Assembly: GCA_013822425.1 (NCBI GenBank)
Contig: PNKL01000016.1
Span: 1-54,711, forward strand
Source of the DNA: Gemmatimonas sp.
Lineage (GTDB): Bacteria; Gemmatimonadota; Gemmatimonadetes; Gemmatimonadales; Gemmatimonadaceae
Length of the DNA: 54,711 nt
Reading direction: 5' to 3'
Both the position numbers and the translations under genes were made by a program. The notes beneath the pieces were generated by a model that did not search any database, was not told where the DNA came from, and saw only the letters and a list, made by a program, of their open reading frames with translations. The first letter of the stretch is position 1; every line of letters starts with the position of its first letter. Below are positions 1 through 7,521 of this stretch, in pieces.

Positions 1-183
1 CCGGTCGGCGTCGAACGCGCGCTGGATCTGCGCCCAGTACAGCTCGTCGTCGGCCAGCGCGGCGGGGGAACGGTCGCCGGCCATGACGTTCGCCTTGAAG
101 AGCTGCTCCATGGCGTTGGCGCGAAACGCGGGGAGGGTGACACCAGCGGCGGCGAGACCGCTCAGGAATTGGCGGCGTTCCAT
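1..183 (-). CDS. Class V aminotransferase-like protein, Tat-exported, N-terminal part only
   Basis: The reverse strand reads from an ATG at 183 to the window edge, giving 61 residues that begin MERRQFLSGLAAAG. The RRxFL motif followed by a short hydrophobic Ala/Gly-rich stretch looks like a twin-arginine signal. After it comes ELYWAQIQRAFDADR, which matches the usual opening of exported PLP-dependent class V aminotransferases of the isopenicillin-N-epimerase-like group, just before the conserved LNNGG region that lies outside the window. The catalytic lysine is not visible, so the assignment rests on the signal and this opening motif. It is the last gene in a minus-strand series but is separated from the CBM48 operon by about 335 bases containing repeats, so it may be a separate transcription unit. 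Confidence 0.6.
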   Translation of the reverse strand, partial: MERRQFLSGLAAAGVTLPAFRANAMEQLFKANVMAGDRSPAALADDELYWAQIQRAFDADR

Positions 184-307
184 GGGGGCAGATGGGAGAC
201 GGGAGACGGCAGACCCTGGGCGACGGGGCAAATATGGCGCGATGGCGGGTGAGCGCCAGCGCCCCATTCCGGCATTTGTGTCTCGCGTGCTCTTACTACA
301 CCTGCTT

Positions 308-448
308 ACCACGGATCACACGGAGAAGGGCCGGGTTCCCACGGATCGTGCAACAGAAGAATTGAACTACTTGGGTCGGCAAGCCCGTGTCGCATCGAAC
401 GCGAAAGGAATCCGTGTCAATCCGGTCCTTCTCCGTGTCATCCGTGGT
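308..448. repeat. Imperfect inverted repeat, arms 308-329 and 427-448
   Basis: The left arm reads ACCACGGATCACACGGAGAA and two further bases. Its reverse complement occurs at 427-448 with a single mismatch in 22 bases. The loop is about 97 nt and has no convincing gene. A related but looser string (GATCCGCGTTCATCCGTG) occurs at 8393-8410. This looks like a dispersed intergenic repeat family. Confidence 0.6.
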
Positions 449-466
449 ATGCAATTCGCCCTTTCC

Positions 467-506
467 TGCCGTCCTCTGCCGTATGCTGTCGTCCTCTGCC
501 GTATTC
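467..506. repeat. 20-nt direct repeat, two copies
   Basis: Units at 467-486 and 487-506 share the core CGTCCTCTGCCGTAT and differ at a few positions. On the opposite strand they read as a GACGGCAGAGG-type motif, similar in flavour to the GACGGCAGACGG run found inside metH and the GGGAGACGGCAGA string near 195-213. Confidence 0.6.
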
Positions 507-536
507 TGGTCGTGGTTCCTACGGAACCACGACCAG
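506..536 (-). terminator. Perfect 14-bp hairpin straddling the stop codon of the CBM48 gene
   Basis: CTGGTCGTGGTTCC (506-519) pairs perfectly with GGAACCACGACCAG (523-536) around a 3-nt loop. On the minus strand the right arm encodes the last codons of the upstream gene and the TAG stop (complement of 519-521) lies at the loop. No T-tract follows, so it is not a classical intrinsic terminator. It could stabilise the 3' end or reflect a duplicated inverted segment. Confidence 0.45.
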
Positions 537-1664
537 TCCCGCCTCGCCGCCAAACTCGTCCGTGACCTTGGTGAGGTTCGCCGGCGCGCGCCACTGGCTC
601 CCGTTGATGCGCACGGCCACCCGTTGCGGACCCGGCGGCAGGTGTACCTGCAGCTCCCACGCGTCGAGCACCCACCGCATCGGCACCGGTTGCCAGCCGC
701 TGAACGAACCGTACGCCTCCACCCGCGCCGCCGAGTTTGCCAGGACGCGGAGGGTGAGCGTCGCACCGCCATCGGGATCCTGCCGCAGCATGGCAATGGT
801 GCCATACCGGTCAATCTGGAGCACCGCCGGATCGCGCCGCAGGAACAACACCCGCACGGAAGCCGAGAGGAACTTCGCGTCGGGAAGCGCCCGCAGCGGA
901 TTGGCGAGCTGTCGGCCACCCGACACCGTGAGCGCCACGACAGGCGACAGGTAGAAGGCGGCCGCGAGCTGGAAGGCGCGGTCGTTCACCTTGGTGGTCA
1001 CACCCTCGCCGGCGCGGATCGTGCCGATGGCGGCGACGTCGAAGGCGGAAAACGTCTGCTGGACCGTGACCGTCGCGTCCCGCACGATGTACGCGCCGAA
1101 GGGGCGCCGGGACGGCAGGCTGCTCGCCGATAGCAGGTCGGTGTCGAGCGATCGCGTCTGCACGGCCGCGATCGTGCCCGAGGTTCGCCGGTATTCGCCC
1201 CACACGCCGACGTCGTATGCGGACGACCGGAAGTTGTCTCCCGTCCGGTTCGTGACGCTCGTCGCGGCGCCCGCCCAGACCCCGCTCATGCCGCGGGCGC
1301 GTTGCACCCGCGTGAACGCGGCGCCGTTGCCGTCGTCGGCGAGTGACTTGAGCCCGAAGACGGCGCCGGCTACCCCCGATTCCACGCGCCAGCTGGGACG
1401 CTTCGCAAACTGGTAGCGCATGGCCAGCAGGCCCTGCGCGGTATCAATGGAATCGCGCGCCGCGGTCACCGAACCGCTGGCGGTCGTGACCACTCGCTCG
1501 TTGATGCGACGCCACGTGACGCCCATCAACGCAGCGGCGCGCGAACGATTGCCCGCCTGGCGCACCTCGGCGGCGCCAGCTTCCACGCGAATCTCGTCAG
1601 GGGCCTGCGCCGCCGCACCGTTCAGGGCGACGATCAGCAAGCAAGCGGCGGCGGGACCCCTCAT
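519..1664 (-). CDS. Exported protein with a C-terminal AMPK-type glycogen-binding (CBM48/E-set) domain
   Basis: 381 residues. The N-terminus (about 1-20) is a signal peptide ending ...NGAAAQA. The middle (about 30-290) has alternating hydrophobic and polar stretches and many Gly/Arg/Thr residues, as in outer-membrane beta-barrel or surface strands. The last ~85 residues hold the CBM48 hallmark: GSFSGW (319-324), then a W-rich strand and LPPGPQRVAVRING. In known members this fold binds alpha-glucans or acts as a beta-sandwich module. It is the last gene of the sigma-factor operon, 10 nt after the upstream stop. The matching CBM48 module in the membrane protein of the same operon suggests that the two work together. 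Ligand and barrel topology are not proven by sequence alone. Confidence 0.7.
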   Translation of the reverse strand: MRGPAAACLLIVALNGAAAQAPDEIRVEAGAAEVRQAGNRSRAAALMGVTWRRINERVVTTASGSVTAARDSIDTAQGLLAMRYQFAKRPSWRVESGVAGAVFGLKSLADDGNGAAFTRVQRARGMSGVWAGAATSVTNRTGDNFRSSAYDVGVWGEYRRTSGTIAAVQTRSLDTDLLSASSLPSRRPFGAYIVRDATVTVQQTFSAFDVAAIGTIRAGEGVTTKVNDRAFQLAAAFYLSPVVALTVSGGRQLANPLRALPDAKFLSASVRVLFLRRDPAVLQIDRYGTIAMLRQDPDGGATLTLRVLANSAARVEAYGSFSGWQPVPMRWVLDAWELQVHLPPGPQRVAVRINGSQWRAPANLTKVTDEFGGEAGLVVVP

Positions 1665-1674
1665 CGCATGGGCG

Positions 1675-2316
1675 TCACGGCCTCCGCGGACTGGTGAACG
1701 CGGACGCGGCGGGGGCAGGTGGCAGGAGCGACATCACCCCGCGGGCGCGAAGATCCAGTGCAGCTTCCGGCGCCCAGCCGGCGGCGACGTCGCCTTGGAC
1801 CGACTGCGCGAGCGCGTATAGCTGCACATTGGTGGCCCCACGCGCCATCAGGTCGGTCACGACCTGGGCCGCGCGGGCGGCGGGCAGTCCCTTCGCCACG
1901 AGTTCCGTGAGCACGCCAAGAGGCAGGGCCAGCGACCGGTGGGGCCAGGCCGCACGCATCTTCTTCAAGATGGGCGCGGGGACACCGACGTAGAGCGCGT
2001 CGGCGCCGGCAGCAATCTCGTCCTCGCTCGGGTTGGGCGCGAGCTGGTCGCGCGCAACCTGCAGCCGCTTTCCAAGGGCGGCGACGGCGTCCGTGATGCG
2101 CTTCGGCGTTGCCCGCTTGGCGATCCCCTCGTTGGCCTTCGCAATCAGCAGCCCTTCGGGAAGCCCGATGGCGCGCGCGGCCACCACTTCACGTTCCACG
2201 GCACGGCGAAGCCCGAGGTCGGCGGAGGCGTCGAGGCGAGCCACCTGCGCGTGTACCCCGGTGGCGGCGGTACCCGACGCAAGCGAAATGAGGAAGAAAC
2301 GGCGAAGTGTCATCAC
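1675..2316 (-). CDS. Exported protein of unknown function in the ECF sigma operon
   Basis: 213 residues beginning MMTLRRFFLISLASGTAATGVHA, a good Sec signal peptide (the RR pair followed by FF could be weakly Tat-like). The mature part is largely helical, rich in Ala, Leu and Arg, and lacks cysteines or recognisable catalytic motifs. The start overlaps the stop of the upstream CBM48 membrane protein by 4 nt, so translation is coupled. The gene sits between two CBM48 proteins and probably acts in the periplasm with them. I do not recognise the family. Confidence 0.7.
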   Translation of the reverse strand: MMTLRRFFLISLASGTAATGVHAQVARLDASADLGLRRAVEREVVAARAIGLPEGLLIAKANEGIAKRATPKRITDAVAALGKRLQVARDQLAPNPSEDEIAAGADALYVGVPAPILKKMRAAWPHRSLALPLGVLTELVAKGLPAARAAQVVTDLMARGATNVQLYALAQSVQGDVAAGWAPEAALDLRARGVMSLLPPAPAASAFTSPRRP

Positions 2317-2900
2317 GGTGCCTGCACGATAAGTACGGAGTTTGCACGCCCGAAGTCCAGATCAGGCGCCTTCTGCGCCCGCGGATCGGTCATCCAGTTC
2401 TTCCCATTGACAACGAAGGCGTAGACGTGCCGGCCCGCCGAGAGCGGAACCGTGACGCTCCACGTGCCGGGCTCCGTGCCCGGCTCGAGCGGCGTCGCCG
2501 TCTGCGACCAGCCGTTGAAGTCACCCACCAGCGTCACCTGCGAGGCCCGCACGTCGCGGAGCGTGAACTGCACCGGCACCGGGACGGCTTCGCCTGAGGC
2601 GCGCGCCGCCGGAACCAGCGGAATGGCCTGCGCCCCCGGCTGCGCGGCGACTGGCTGGTCGTGCCCCGCGGGGTCGGTGGCTTCACGCGACAGGAAACCG
2701 AGCAGCAGCCCGGCAGCGGCCAGCGTCGCCGTGGCCGAAAGCGAAAACGGCGCCGATGGCCACGTGACCGCGCGCCACCAGCGGCGCGACCGTCCCTCGA
2801 CGGTCACCAGTATCCGCGATACCAGCCGCGGATTCGGCGCGTGCCGGCGCCGCAGCGCTGCGGTCGCGCGATCGATCAGTTCGTCATGTGCTTCGTTCAC
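2313..2900 (-). CDS. Single-pass membrane protein with periplasmic CBM48/E-set domain, possible anti-sigma partner
   Basis: 195 residues. Residues 1-48 are charged and presumably cytoplasmic; about 50-70 form one transmembrane helix; residues 105-195 form a glycogen-binding-type beta-sandwich with GDFNGW (126-131), VPLSAGRHVYAFVVNG and a terminal NSVLIV strand. The gene starts 1 nt after the stop of the ECF sigma gene, the usual place for an anti-sigma factor, and its topology (short cytoplasmic part, one helix, periplasmic domain) fits that role. However, no zinc-binding HxxxCxxC anti-sigma motif is present. The carbohydrate-type domain outside the membrane suggests that the sensed signal is a glucan or an envelope protein. 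This is inference from layout and fold. Confidence 0.75.
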   Translation of the reverse strand: MNEAHDELIDRATAALRRRHAPNPRLVSRILVTVEGRSRRWWRAVTWPSAPFSLSATATLAAAGLLLGFLSREATDPAGHDQPVAAQPGAQAIPLVPAARASGEAVPVPVQFTLRDVRASQVTLVGDFNGWSQTATPLEPGTEPGTWSVTVPLSAGRHVYAFVVNGKNWMTDPRAQKAPDLDFGRANSVLIVQAP

Positions 2901-2901
2901 G

Positions 2902-3573
2902 TTACGTCTCCTTCAACCGGGAGCGCAGCGTGTCACACGCGCGCTTGACCCGCATGCGGAGCGCGGACAGCCGCACCCCGGTAATGACCGCCATGTCTTC
3001 GTACGACAGATCCTCTACGTGCCGCAGCAGGAACGCCTCCCGCTGCTCGGTCGGCAGCTCTTCGAGCGCTGCCTCCACCTCTTCCAGCAGATCCTGTGAA
3101 ACCGCCGGTGCCTCCGCCGCCACTGCGGGGAGCTCGCCGGTGGTCACCAGCGATTCCCGGCGCCGGCGCCGCTCGCGCACCGTTCGGCATCGATTCGCGA
3201 GGATCCGAAAGAGCCACGGCTCGAAACGCGCGTCCGGGCGGAACTGTCCCAGATGGTCGTAGACACGCACGAACGTGTCCTGAACCGCCTCCTCCGCATC
3301 CTCTTCCTCGCCCAGCATGTACCGCGCATACCGCAGGCATCGCTCGTGGAAGAACTCCACGAGTTCAGCGAACGCCGCCGCGTCCCCATCGCGTGCACGC
3401 AGCGGGATGGCGGGATCGATGTCGGTACTTGGTCGCACGGAGATCGGCTCTGCGGGTTGGATAGCCCACAATACCCCGGGCACCTCTTCCCTCGCTACCG
3501 CCTCCGCACGCTGTGACCGCGATGCCATCGCACTCCGCTTCGAGATACCATTCCGGCCGGCATCTGCCGCCAA
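2902..3573 (-). CDS. ECF-type RNA polymerase sigma factor
   Basis: 223 residues. Region 2 lies at about 67-135, with the GEEEDAEEAVQDTFVRVYDHL stretch typical of sigma-70 region 2.2 followed by FEPWLFRILANRCR. Region 4 lies at 168-220, with LPTEQREAFLLRHVEDLSYEDMA and a helix-turn-helix ending in MRVKRACDTLRSRL. Regions 1 and 3 are absent, which defines the ECF class. The ~55-residue N-terminal extension is unusual; a later ATG at 3526-3528 (residue 16) is possible but still leaves an extension. It is the first gene of a four-gene operon with two CBM48 proteins and probably drives its own operon. Divergent from the aldehyde dehydrogenase. Confidence 0.9.
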   Translation of the reverse strand: MAADAGRNGISKRSAMASRSQRAEAVAREEVPGVLWAIQPAEPISVRPSTDIDPAIPLRARDGDAAAFAELVEFFHERCLRYARYMLGEEEDAEEAVQDTFVRVYDHLGQFRPDARFEPWLFRILANRCRTVRERRRRRESLVTTGELPAVAAEAPAVSQDLLEEVEAALEELPTEQREAFLLRHVEDLSYEDMAVITGVRLSALRMRVKRACDTLRSRLKET

Positions 3574-3791
3574 CCATACAACATCCCTTTACGATCCCGG
3601 CAAGAACCACCTAACTCATTGCAACACAACATCTTGAAAACGAACACCAGGCGATGTGCAACCACTGCATCACACGGCACGCCTCACCTTCACATACCCG
3701 CAGGCAGCGCCCAGCGTCACATTCATCACGCGCTGGCGGCCTCTTCGTCGCGGTGACATTCTCTCAGACACCTCTCGCACCGGAATCGTTC

Positions 3792-5384
3792 GTGACCAAC
3801 CACGCTACCGAAGCCCCCACCGGTCATGCCCAGCCTGCCAGCCGGCTGCCGGAGTCCCGGGACCCCGCCACCGGCGAGGTCTGGCAGAGGTACCCCGTGG
3901 CCGACGAACAGGCCGTTCGCATCGCTGTTGCGAGGGCGCGTGCGGCACAGCCAGATTGGGCGGCGCGCCCTGCCCTCATGCGCGCCGAGGTAATCCGACT
4001 CTTCACGCAGAAACTGCTGGCGCGGCGCGAGGAGGCCGCGTGCCTCGTCGCGCGAGAGAACGGCAAGCCGGTGGGAGAGGCCCTCGGCGTGGATGTCGGC
4101 GTCACGCTGGGACTCGCCGACTATTTCGTCGGGGCCACCCCACGCTTTCTCCGCGCCCGATGGCATCGCAGTTCCATGCTGGCCGCGTGGCGGAAACGCG
4201 TGACGCTCGTGAAGGAACCGTACGGCGTCGTCGGCATCATCTCGCCGTGGAACTACCCGATGTTCCTGCCGTTGAGCTCGGCGCTCCCCGCCCTGCTCTG
4301 CGGCAACGCCGTCGTGAACAAGCCGAGCGAGTGGACGCCGGGGGTTGCCGAACTGGTCAAGGAGTGCCTGCATGACGCAGGCGTCCCGCTCGACATCTAC
4401 CAGGTCGTCCACGGCGCCGGCGCCACCGGCGCCGCGCTGTGCGAGGAAGTGGACAAGGTCTTTTTCACGGGATCCGAGGCGACGGGTCGCAAGGTCGCCA
4501 TGGCGTGCGCCCGACGGCTGATTCCGTGCGCGCTCGAACTGGGCGGCAGCGACCCCGCCCTTGTGCTCGCCGACGCCAACCTCGCGCATGCCGCGAGCGG
4601 TATCGCCTGGGCGCGCTTCTCCAACGCGGGGCAGACGTGCGTCGCGGCCAAGCGCGTCTTCGTCGAGGCAAGCGTTCATGACGAGTTCCTTCGCCTGCTC
4701 ATCGCCGCCGTCGGCCAGTTGAAGGTGGGACCTGGCACCGACGACGCCACCGACATCGGACCGATGATCCGCCCTGAGCAGCGGGCCACGATCGCAGCCC
4801 AGCACGCCGACGCCATGGCGCGCGGCGCGCGCGAGGTGCTGCGGCTCGAGACGCCGCCCGGCGACTGCTACTTCCCGCCAACGATCCTCACCGACGTGTC
4901 CGCGGACAGCCGCGCGATGACCGACGAGACGTTCGGCCCGCTCCTCCCCGTGACAAAGGTGCGCGACGTGGACGAGGCGATCGCGCGCGCCAACGACACG
5001 ACGCTGGGATTGTCGGCGAGCGTCTGGACCGGCGATGTCACGCGGGGCATTGCCGTGGCGCAGCGCCTGCAGGCGGGGTCGGTGCTCATCAACGACGCCT
5101 GCACCTCTGCCGGGATCAGCGACGTGCCGCACGGCGGCTTCAAGGCGAGCGGGCTCGGCAAGGTGCACGGCGACCTCGGCCTGCAGGAATGCGTGCGCAC
5201 CAAGGCGATTGCCGTGGACTGGTTCCAGGCATGGCGCCAGCCGTGGTGGTTTGGCTACGGGCCGGAGCATCGCGCCGAGATCGACGCGTTCCTGTGCGCG
5301 GCGCACGGCTCCGCGCTGCTCGACCGCGCACGCGCACTGCCCAAAGTGCTGCGACTGGTCTTCGCGCCATCGCGCAAGGTCTGA
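3792..5384 (+). CDS. NAD(P)-dependent aldehyde dehydrogenase
   Basis: Oxidises an aldehyde to the acid; the substrate is not evident. With a GTG start at 3792 the protein has 530 residues. The nucleophile is Cys283 in FSNAGQTC, the general base is Glu249 in ALELGG, and the cofactor-binding region includes FTGSEATGRK. The frame is open further upstream to an ATG at 3654 (GTG also at 3753), but those 46 residues look unlike the family and no candidate start has a strong ribosome binding site. The C-terminal ~60 residues after the usual domain end carry WFQAWRQPWWFGYG, an extension I have seen in some bacterial aldehyde dehydrogenases. The gene is divergent from the sigma operon and is followed after 17 nt by a strong hairpin. 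Confidence 0.88.
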   Translation: MTNHATEAPTGHAQPASRLPESRDPATGEVWQRYPVADEQAVRIAVARARAAQPDWAARPALMRAEVIRLFTQKLLARREEAACLVARENGKPVGEALGVDVGVTLGLADYFVGATPRFLRARWHRSSMLAAWRKRVTLVKEPYGVVGIISPWNYPMFLPLSSALPALLCGNAVVNKPSEWTPGVAELVKECLHDAGVPLDIYQVVHGAGATGAALCEEVDKVFFTGSEATGRKVAMACARRLIPCALELGGSDPALVLADANLAHAASGIAWARFSNAGQTCVAAKRVFVEASVHDEFLRLLIAAVGQLKVGPGTDDATDIGPMIRPEQRATIAAQHADAMARGAREVLRLETPPGDCYFPPTILTDVSADSRAMTDETFGPLLPVTKVRDVDEAIARANDTTLGLSASVWTGDVTRGIAVAQRLQAGSVLINDACTSAGISDVPHGGFKASGLGKVHGDLGLQECVRTKAIAVDWFQAWRQPWWFGYGPEHRAEIDAFLCAAHGSALLDRARALPKVLRLVFAPSRKV

Positions 5385-5401
5385 CGGTGACTTGTTGATC
5401 A

Positions 5402-5438
5402 CAGCGCGCTCACGCAAATTTTGCGTGTGAGCGCGCTG
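5402..5438 (+). promoter_or_regulatory. 12-bp plus 5-bp hairpin covering the start region of the YggT gene
   Basis: CAGCGCGCTCAC (5402-5413) pairs perfectly with GTGAGCGCGCTG (5427-5438). Inside, GCAAA pairs with TTTGC, with a 2-nt bulge. The likely GTG start of the next gene (5427) is the first codon of the right arm. It may end aldehyde dehydrogenase transcription and/or hide the yggT start. Confidence 0.5.
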
Positions 5439-6017
5439 CTGTTCGGCCTCGACAATCTCATCACCGCACTGCGCGGGGTGTTCTTCGGCTTCGCCCTGGC
5501 CGCCGCGCTCTTCTGCGCGCTCGACTGGATGGTGCGCACGCGGCGTCTCAACCCGTTCGGTGCGTTCGCCGGCTTCCTGCGCACGAACATCCGGCCGTTC
5601 ATCGCCCCCGTGGAACGCCGCATCCTGCGCTCGGGCGGCAACCCGGTCATGGCGCCATGGTGGACGCTCGTGGTGGTGGTGCTCGCCGGCATCGTCGTGC
5701 TCGAAGTGCTCGACTTCGTCCGCGACCAGGTGGCGATCGCCGCTGGCATGCTTGGCCTCGGGCTGGCGGGAGTCTACCGCCTCTCGGTCTCATGGACGTT
5801 CGAGGTGCTGCGCTTTGCGCTGATCGTGCGCGTGATCGTCTCGTGGGTGCACCCGTCGCCGTTCACGTGGTACGTGCGGTGGTCGTATGCGCTCACTGAA
5901 TGGATGCTCCATCCGTTGCGCGGGTTCATCCCGCTCGTGATGATGGTGGACATTACGCCAATCGTGGCGTACCTCCTGCTCGGCCTCGTGCAGGGCTTCC
6001 TCCTGCGGCTCGCGTGA
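5427..6017 (+). CDS. YggT family membrane protein (two YggT units)
   Basis: About 196 residues with four or five transmembrane helices arranged as two similar halves; each half has a hydrophobic helix pair and a short PxxxP segment (RPFIAPVERRIL in the first, HPLRGFIPLV in the second), the YggT pattern. Members are small inner-membrane proteins linked to cell division or osmotic stress, with no known enzyme activity. Start choice: GTG 5427 or TTG 5421, both inside a strong hairpin. The stop overlaps the DUF167 start as TGATG, and the YggT-YggU(DUF167) order is conserved in many bacteria, which supports both calls. Confidence 0.8.
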   Translation: MSALLFGLDNLITALRGVFFGFALAAALFCALDWMVRTRRLNPFGAFAGFLRTNIRPFIAPVERRILRSGGNPVMAPWWTLVVVVLAGIVVLEVLDFVRDQVAIAAGMLGLGLAGVYRLSVSWTFEVLRFALIVRVIVSWVHPSPFTWYVRWSYALTEWMLHPLRGFIPLVMMVDITPIVAYLLLGLVQGFLLRLA

Positions 6018-6310
6018 TGGCGTTCACCGTGACTCCGCGCGACGCCGGCGTGCGCTTTGCCGTGCACGTGCAGCCGCGCGCCAGGAAGCCTGGCATTGAC
6101 GGCGCGCAGGGCGACGCCCTGCGCGTGCGCGTGCAGGCGCCGCCCGTGGACGGGGCCGCCAACGACGCCGTCATCGCGGTCATCGCCGACACGCTCGGCG
6201 TCCCCCGCCGCGCCGTGCGCATCGCCGCCGGCTTTTCCGGCCGCCAGAAGCTCGTGGATGTTGATGGCATTGACGCTCCCGCCGCGACCGCGCGGCTGCT
6301 CCCCCGATGA
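6017..6310 (+). CDS. DUF167 (YggU family) protein
   Basis: 97 residues. The sequence VHVQPRARKPGI, then ALRVRVQAPPVDGAANDAVI and SGRQKLVDVDG is the standard DUF167 profile. The family is a small alpha/beta fold of uncertain role, usually beside yggT. I chose the ATG at 6017 because it overlaps the yggT stop by one base (TGATG) and the domain begins directly after it; the frame remains open upstream but that part is the shadow of yggT. Confidence 0.85.
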   Translation: MAFTVTPRDAGVRFAVHVQPRARKPGIDGAQGDALRVRVQAPPVDGAANDAVIAVIADTLGVPRRAVRIAAGFSGRQKLVDVDGIDAPAATARLLPR

Positions 6311-6341
6311 TGATGGCGTCCCGCCACCCCACCGACTGACC

Positions 6342-6746
6342 GTGGCCGATCTCCTGCTCGTTGGCGCCGACGCGGCGCTCCTCGAAGGCATTGCCCAGAC
6401 GCTCACCGCCGCCGGCCATCAGGTCCTGACGGCCGTCTCGATGGACGAGGCGTCGTTCATCGCAGGGGCGGCGCCGCCGCTGCTCGCGGTGGTCGACCGG
6501 ACGCTGCTGGCGACTGCCGGCGACACCCGCGCGCTCGGGCTCGCGCCCGGCGGTGCACTGGTCGTGTTCGGCGATCCCGCGTCGCCGCTTCCCGGTCCCA
6601 TGCGCCGCACGGTGCTCGCGGAGCTTCGCCTGCCGCTCGAACGCGCGCGGCTTACCGCGCTCGCGGCACATGTCGCGGCTCGCGCGCAGCGCACGGGACG
6701 CAACGCAACCAGGCTGACGCCACCGGAATCGCGGCCTGGGGTGTAG
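6342..6746 (+). CDS. Degenerate receiver-like (CheY-fold) protein
   Basis: 134 residues from a GTG start. The first ~115 residues follow the receiver pattern: LLLVGADAALLEGIAQTL, then GHQVLTAVSMDEA, then LLAVVDRTLL with an aspartate where the phospho-acceptor would be, and GALVVFGDPASPLP. The acidic pair expected after the first strand is reduced to one residue, and the lysine before the last helix is not clear, so it may not be phosphorylated normally. It starts 31 nt after DUF167 and probably ends that operon. A receiver-like fold is an inference from pattern, not proven. Confidence 0.5.
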   Translation: MADLLLVGADAALLEGIAQTLTAAGHQVLTAVSMDEASFIAGAAPPLLAVVDRTLLATAGDTRALGLAPGGALVVFGDPASPLPGPMRRTVLAELRLPLERARLTALAAHVAARAQRTGRNATRLTPPESRPGV

Positions 6747-6878
6747 CAACGGCTCCCGATCGGTTCCCGTGACTGGCAGTTGTGCGGTCTTCGAACTAGC
6801 ATCGAGCCGCTCATCAAACTAGCAATTGGCCGACCGGCAATCTTGCATTCAGCCGCTGGTTGGGGCTACCATGAGGCC

Positions 6879-7521
6879 ATGCCGCGCTCCTTCGCCACCA
6901 CCCCGCGCCTGCTTGCCCCGCGCGTTCGCGAGGCGCTGGCCGATAGCCCGGTGGTCCTCCTCCACGGCCCCCGGCAGAGCGGCAAGTCCACCCTTGCCCG
7001 CATGGTGGGTGAACCCCGCCGCTACCAGTACATCACCTTCGACGACGACACCGTACGGCTCGCCGCCGGGCAGGATCCGGTGGGATTCGTCGATGGGCTC
7101 CCGACCCGGGTGATTCTCGACGAAGTGCAGCGCGTGCCGCAGCTCTTCACGAGCACCAAGGCCGCCGTCGACCGCCACCGCGTGCCGGGGCGCTTTCTGC
7201 TCACCGGATCGGCCAACGTGCTGCTCCTCCACACATTGGCCGACTCGCTTGCCGGCCGCATGGCCATCCGTACGGTTGCATCCGCTCGCCCAATGCGAAC
7301 TCACCGGCAAGCGGCCCTGGTTGCTCGACGCGTTCTTCGAGGGCTTGCTTCGCAGCGCCATCGGCAAGGAACGGCTCGGCCCGTCGCTCCCGCGCCTCAT
7401 CGCCGCGGGCGGTTATCCCGCCGCGCTCGCGCGGCGCACCCCGCAGCGCCGACGGGCCTGGTATCGCGACTACGTGGAAACGCAGATCCAGCGCGACGTG
7501 CGCGACTTCTCGCGCCTCGAC
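6879..7521 (+). pseudogene. DUF4143-type AAA ATPase, frameshifted and truncated
   Basis: The start MPRSFATTPRLLAP leads into a Walker A motif (HGPRQSGKSTLARM) and Walker B (RVILDEVQRVPQLF), followed by GRFLLTGSANVLLLHTLADSLAGRM, which is the standard N-terminal half of the ATPases with a DUF4143 C-terminal domain. At about 7268-7272 the reading frame shifts by one base; the next frame continues correctly with VRLHPLAQCEL, then FFEGLLRSAIG, GGYPAALARRTPQRRRAWYRDYVETQIQRDVRDFSRL. The usual DUF4143 domain that should follow is gone; at about 7522 an unrelated sequence begins. The gene cannot be functional as written. Confidence 0.8.

Noticed and set aside
3654-3791. Longer N-terminus of the aldehyde dehydrogenase from ATG 3654
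   Set aside because: The frame is open but the extra 46 residues (Cys/His/Arg/Ser-rich) do not look like the family and have no signal-peptide character; not excluded, because no start has a strong ribosome binding site.
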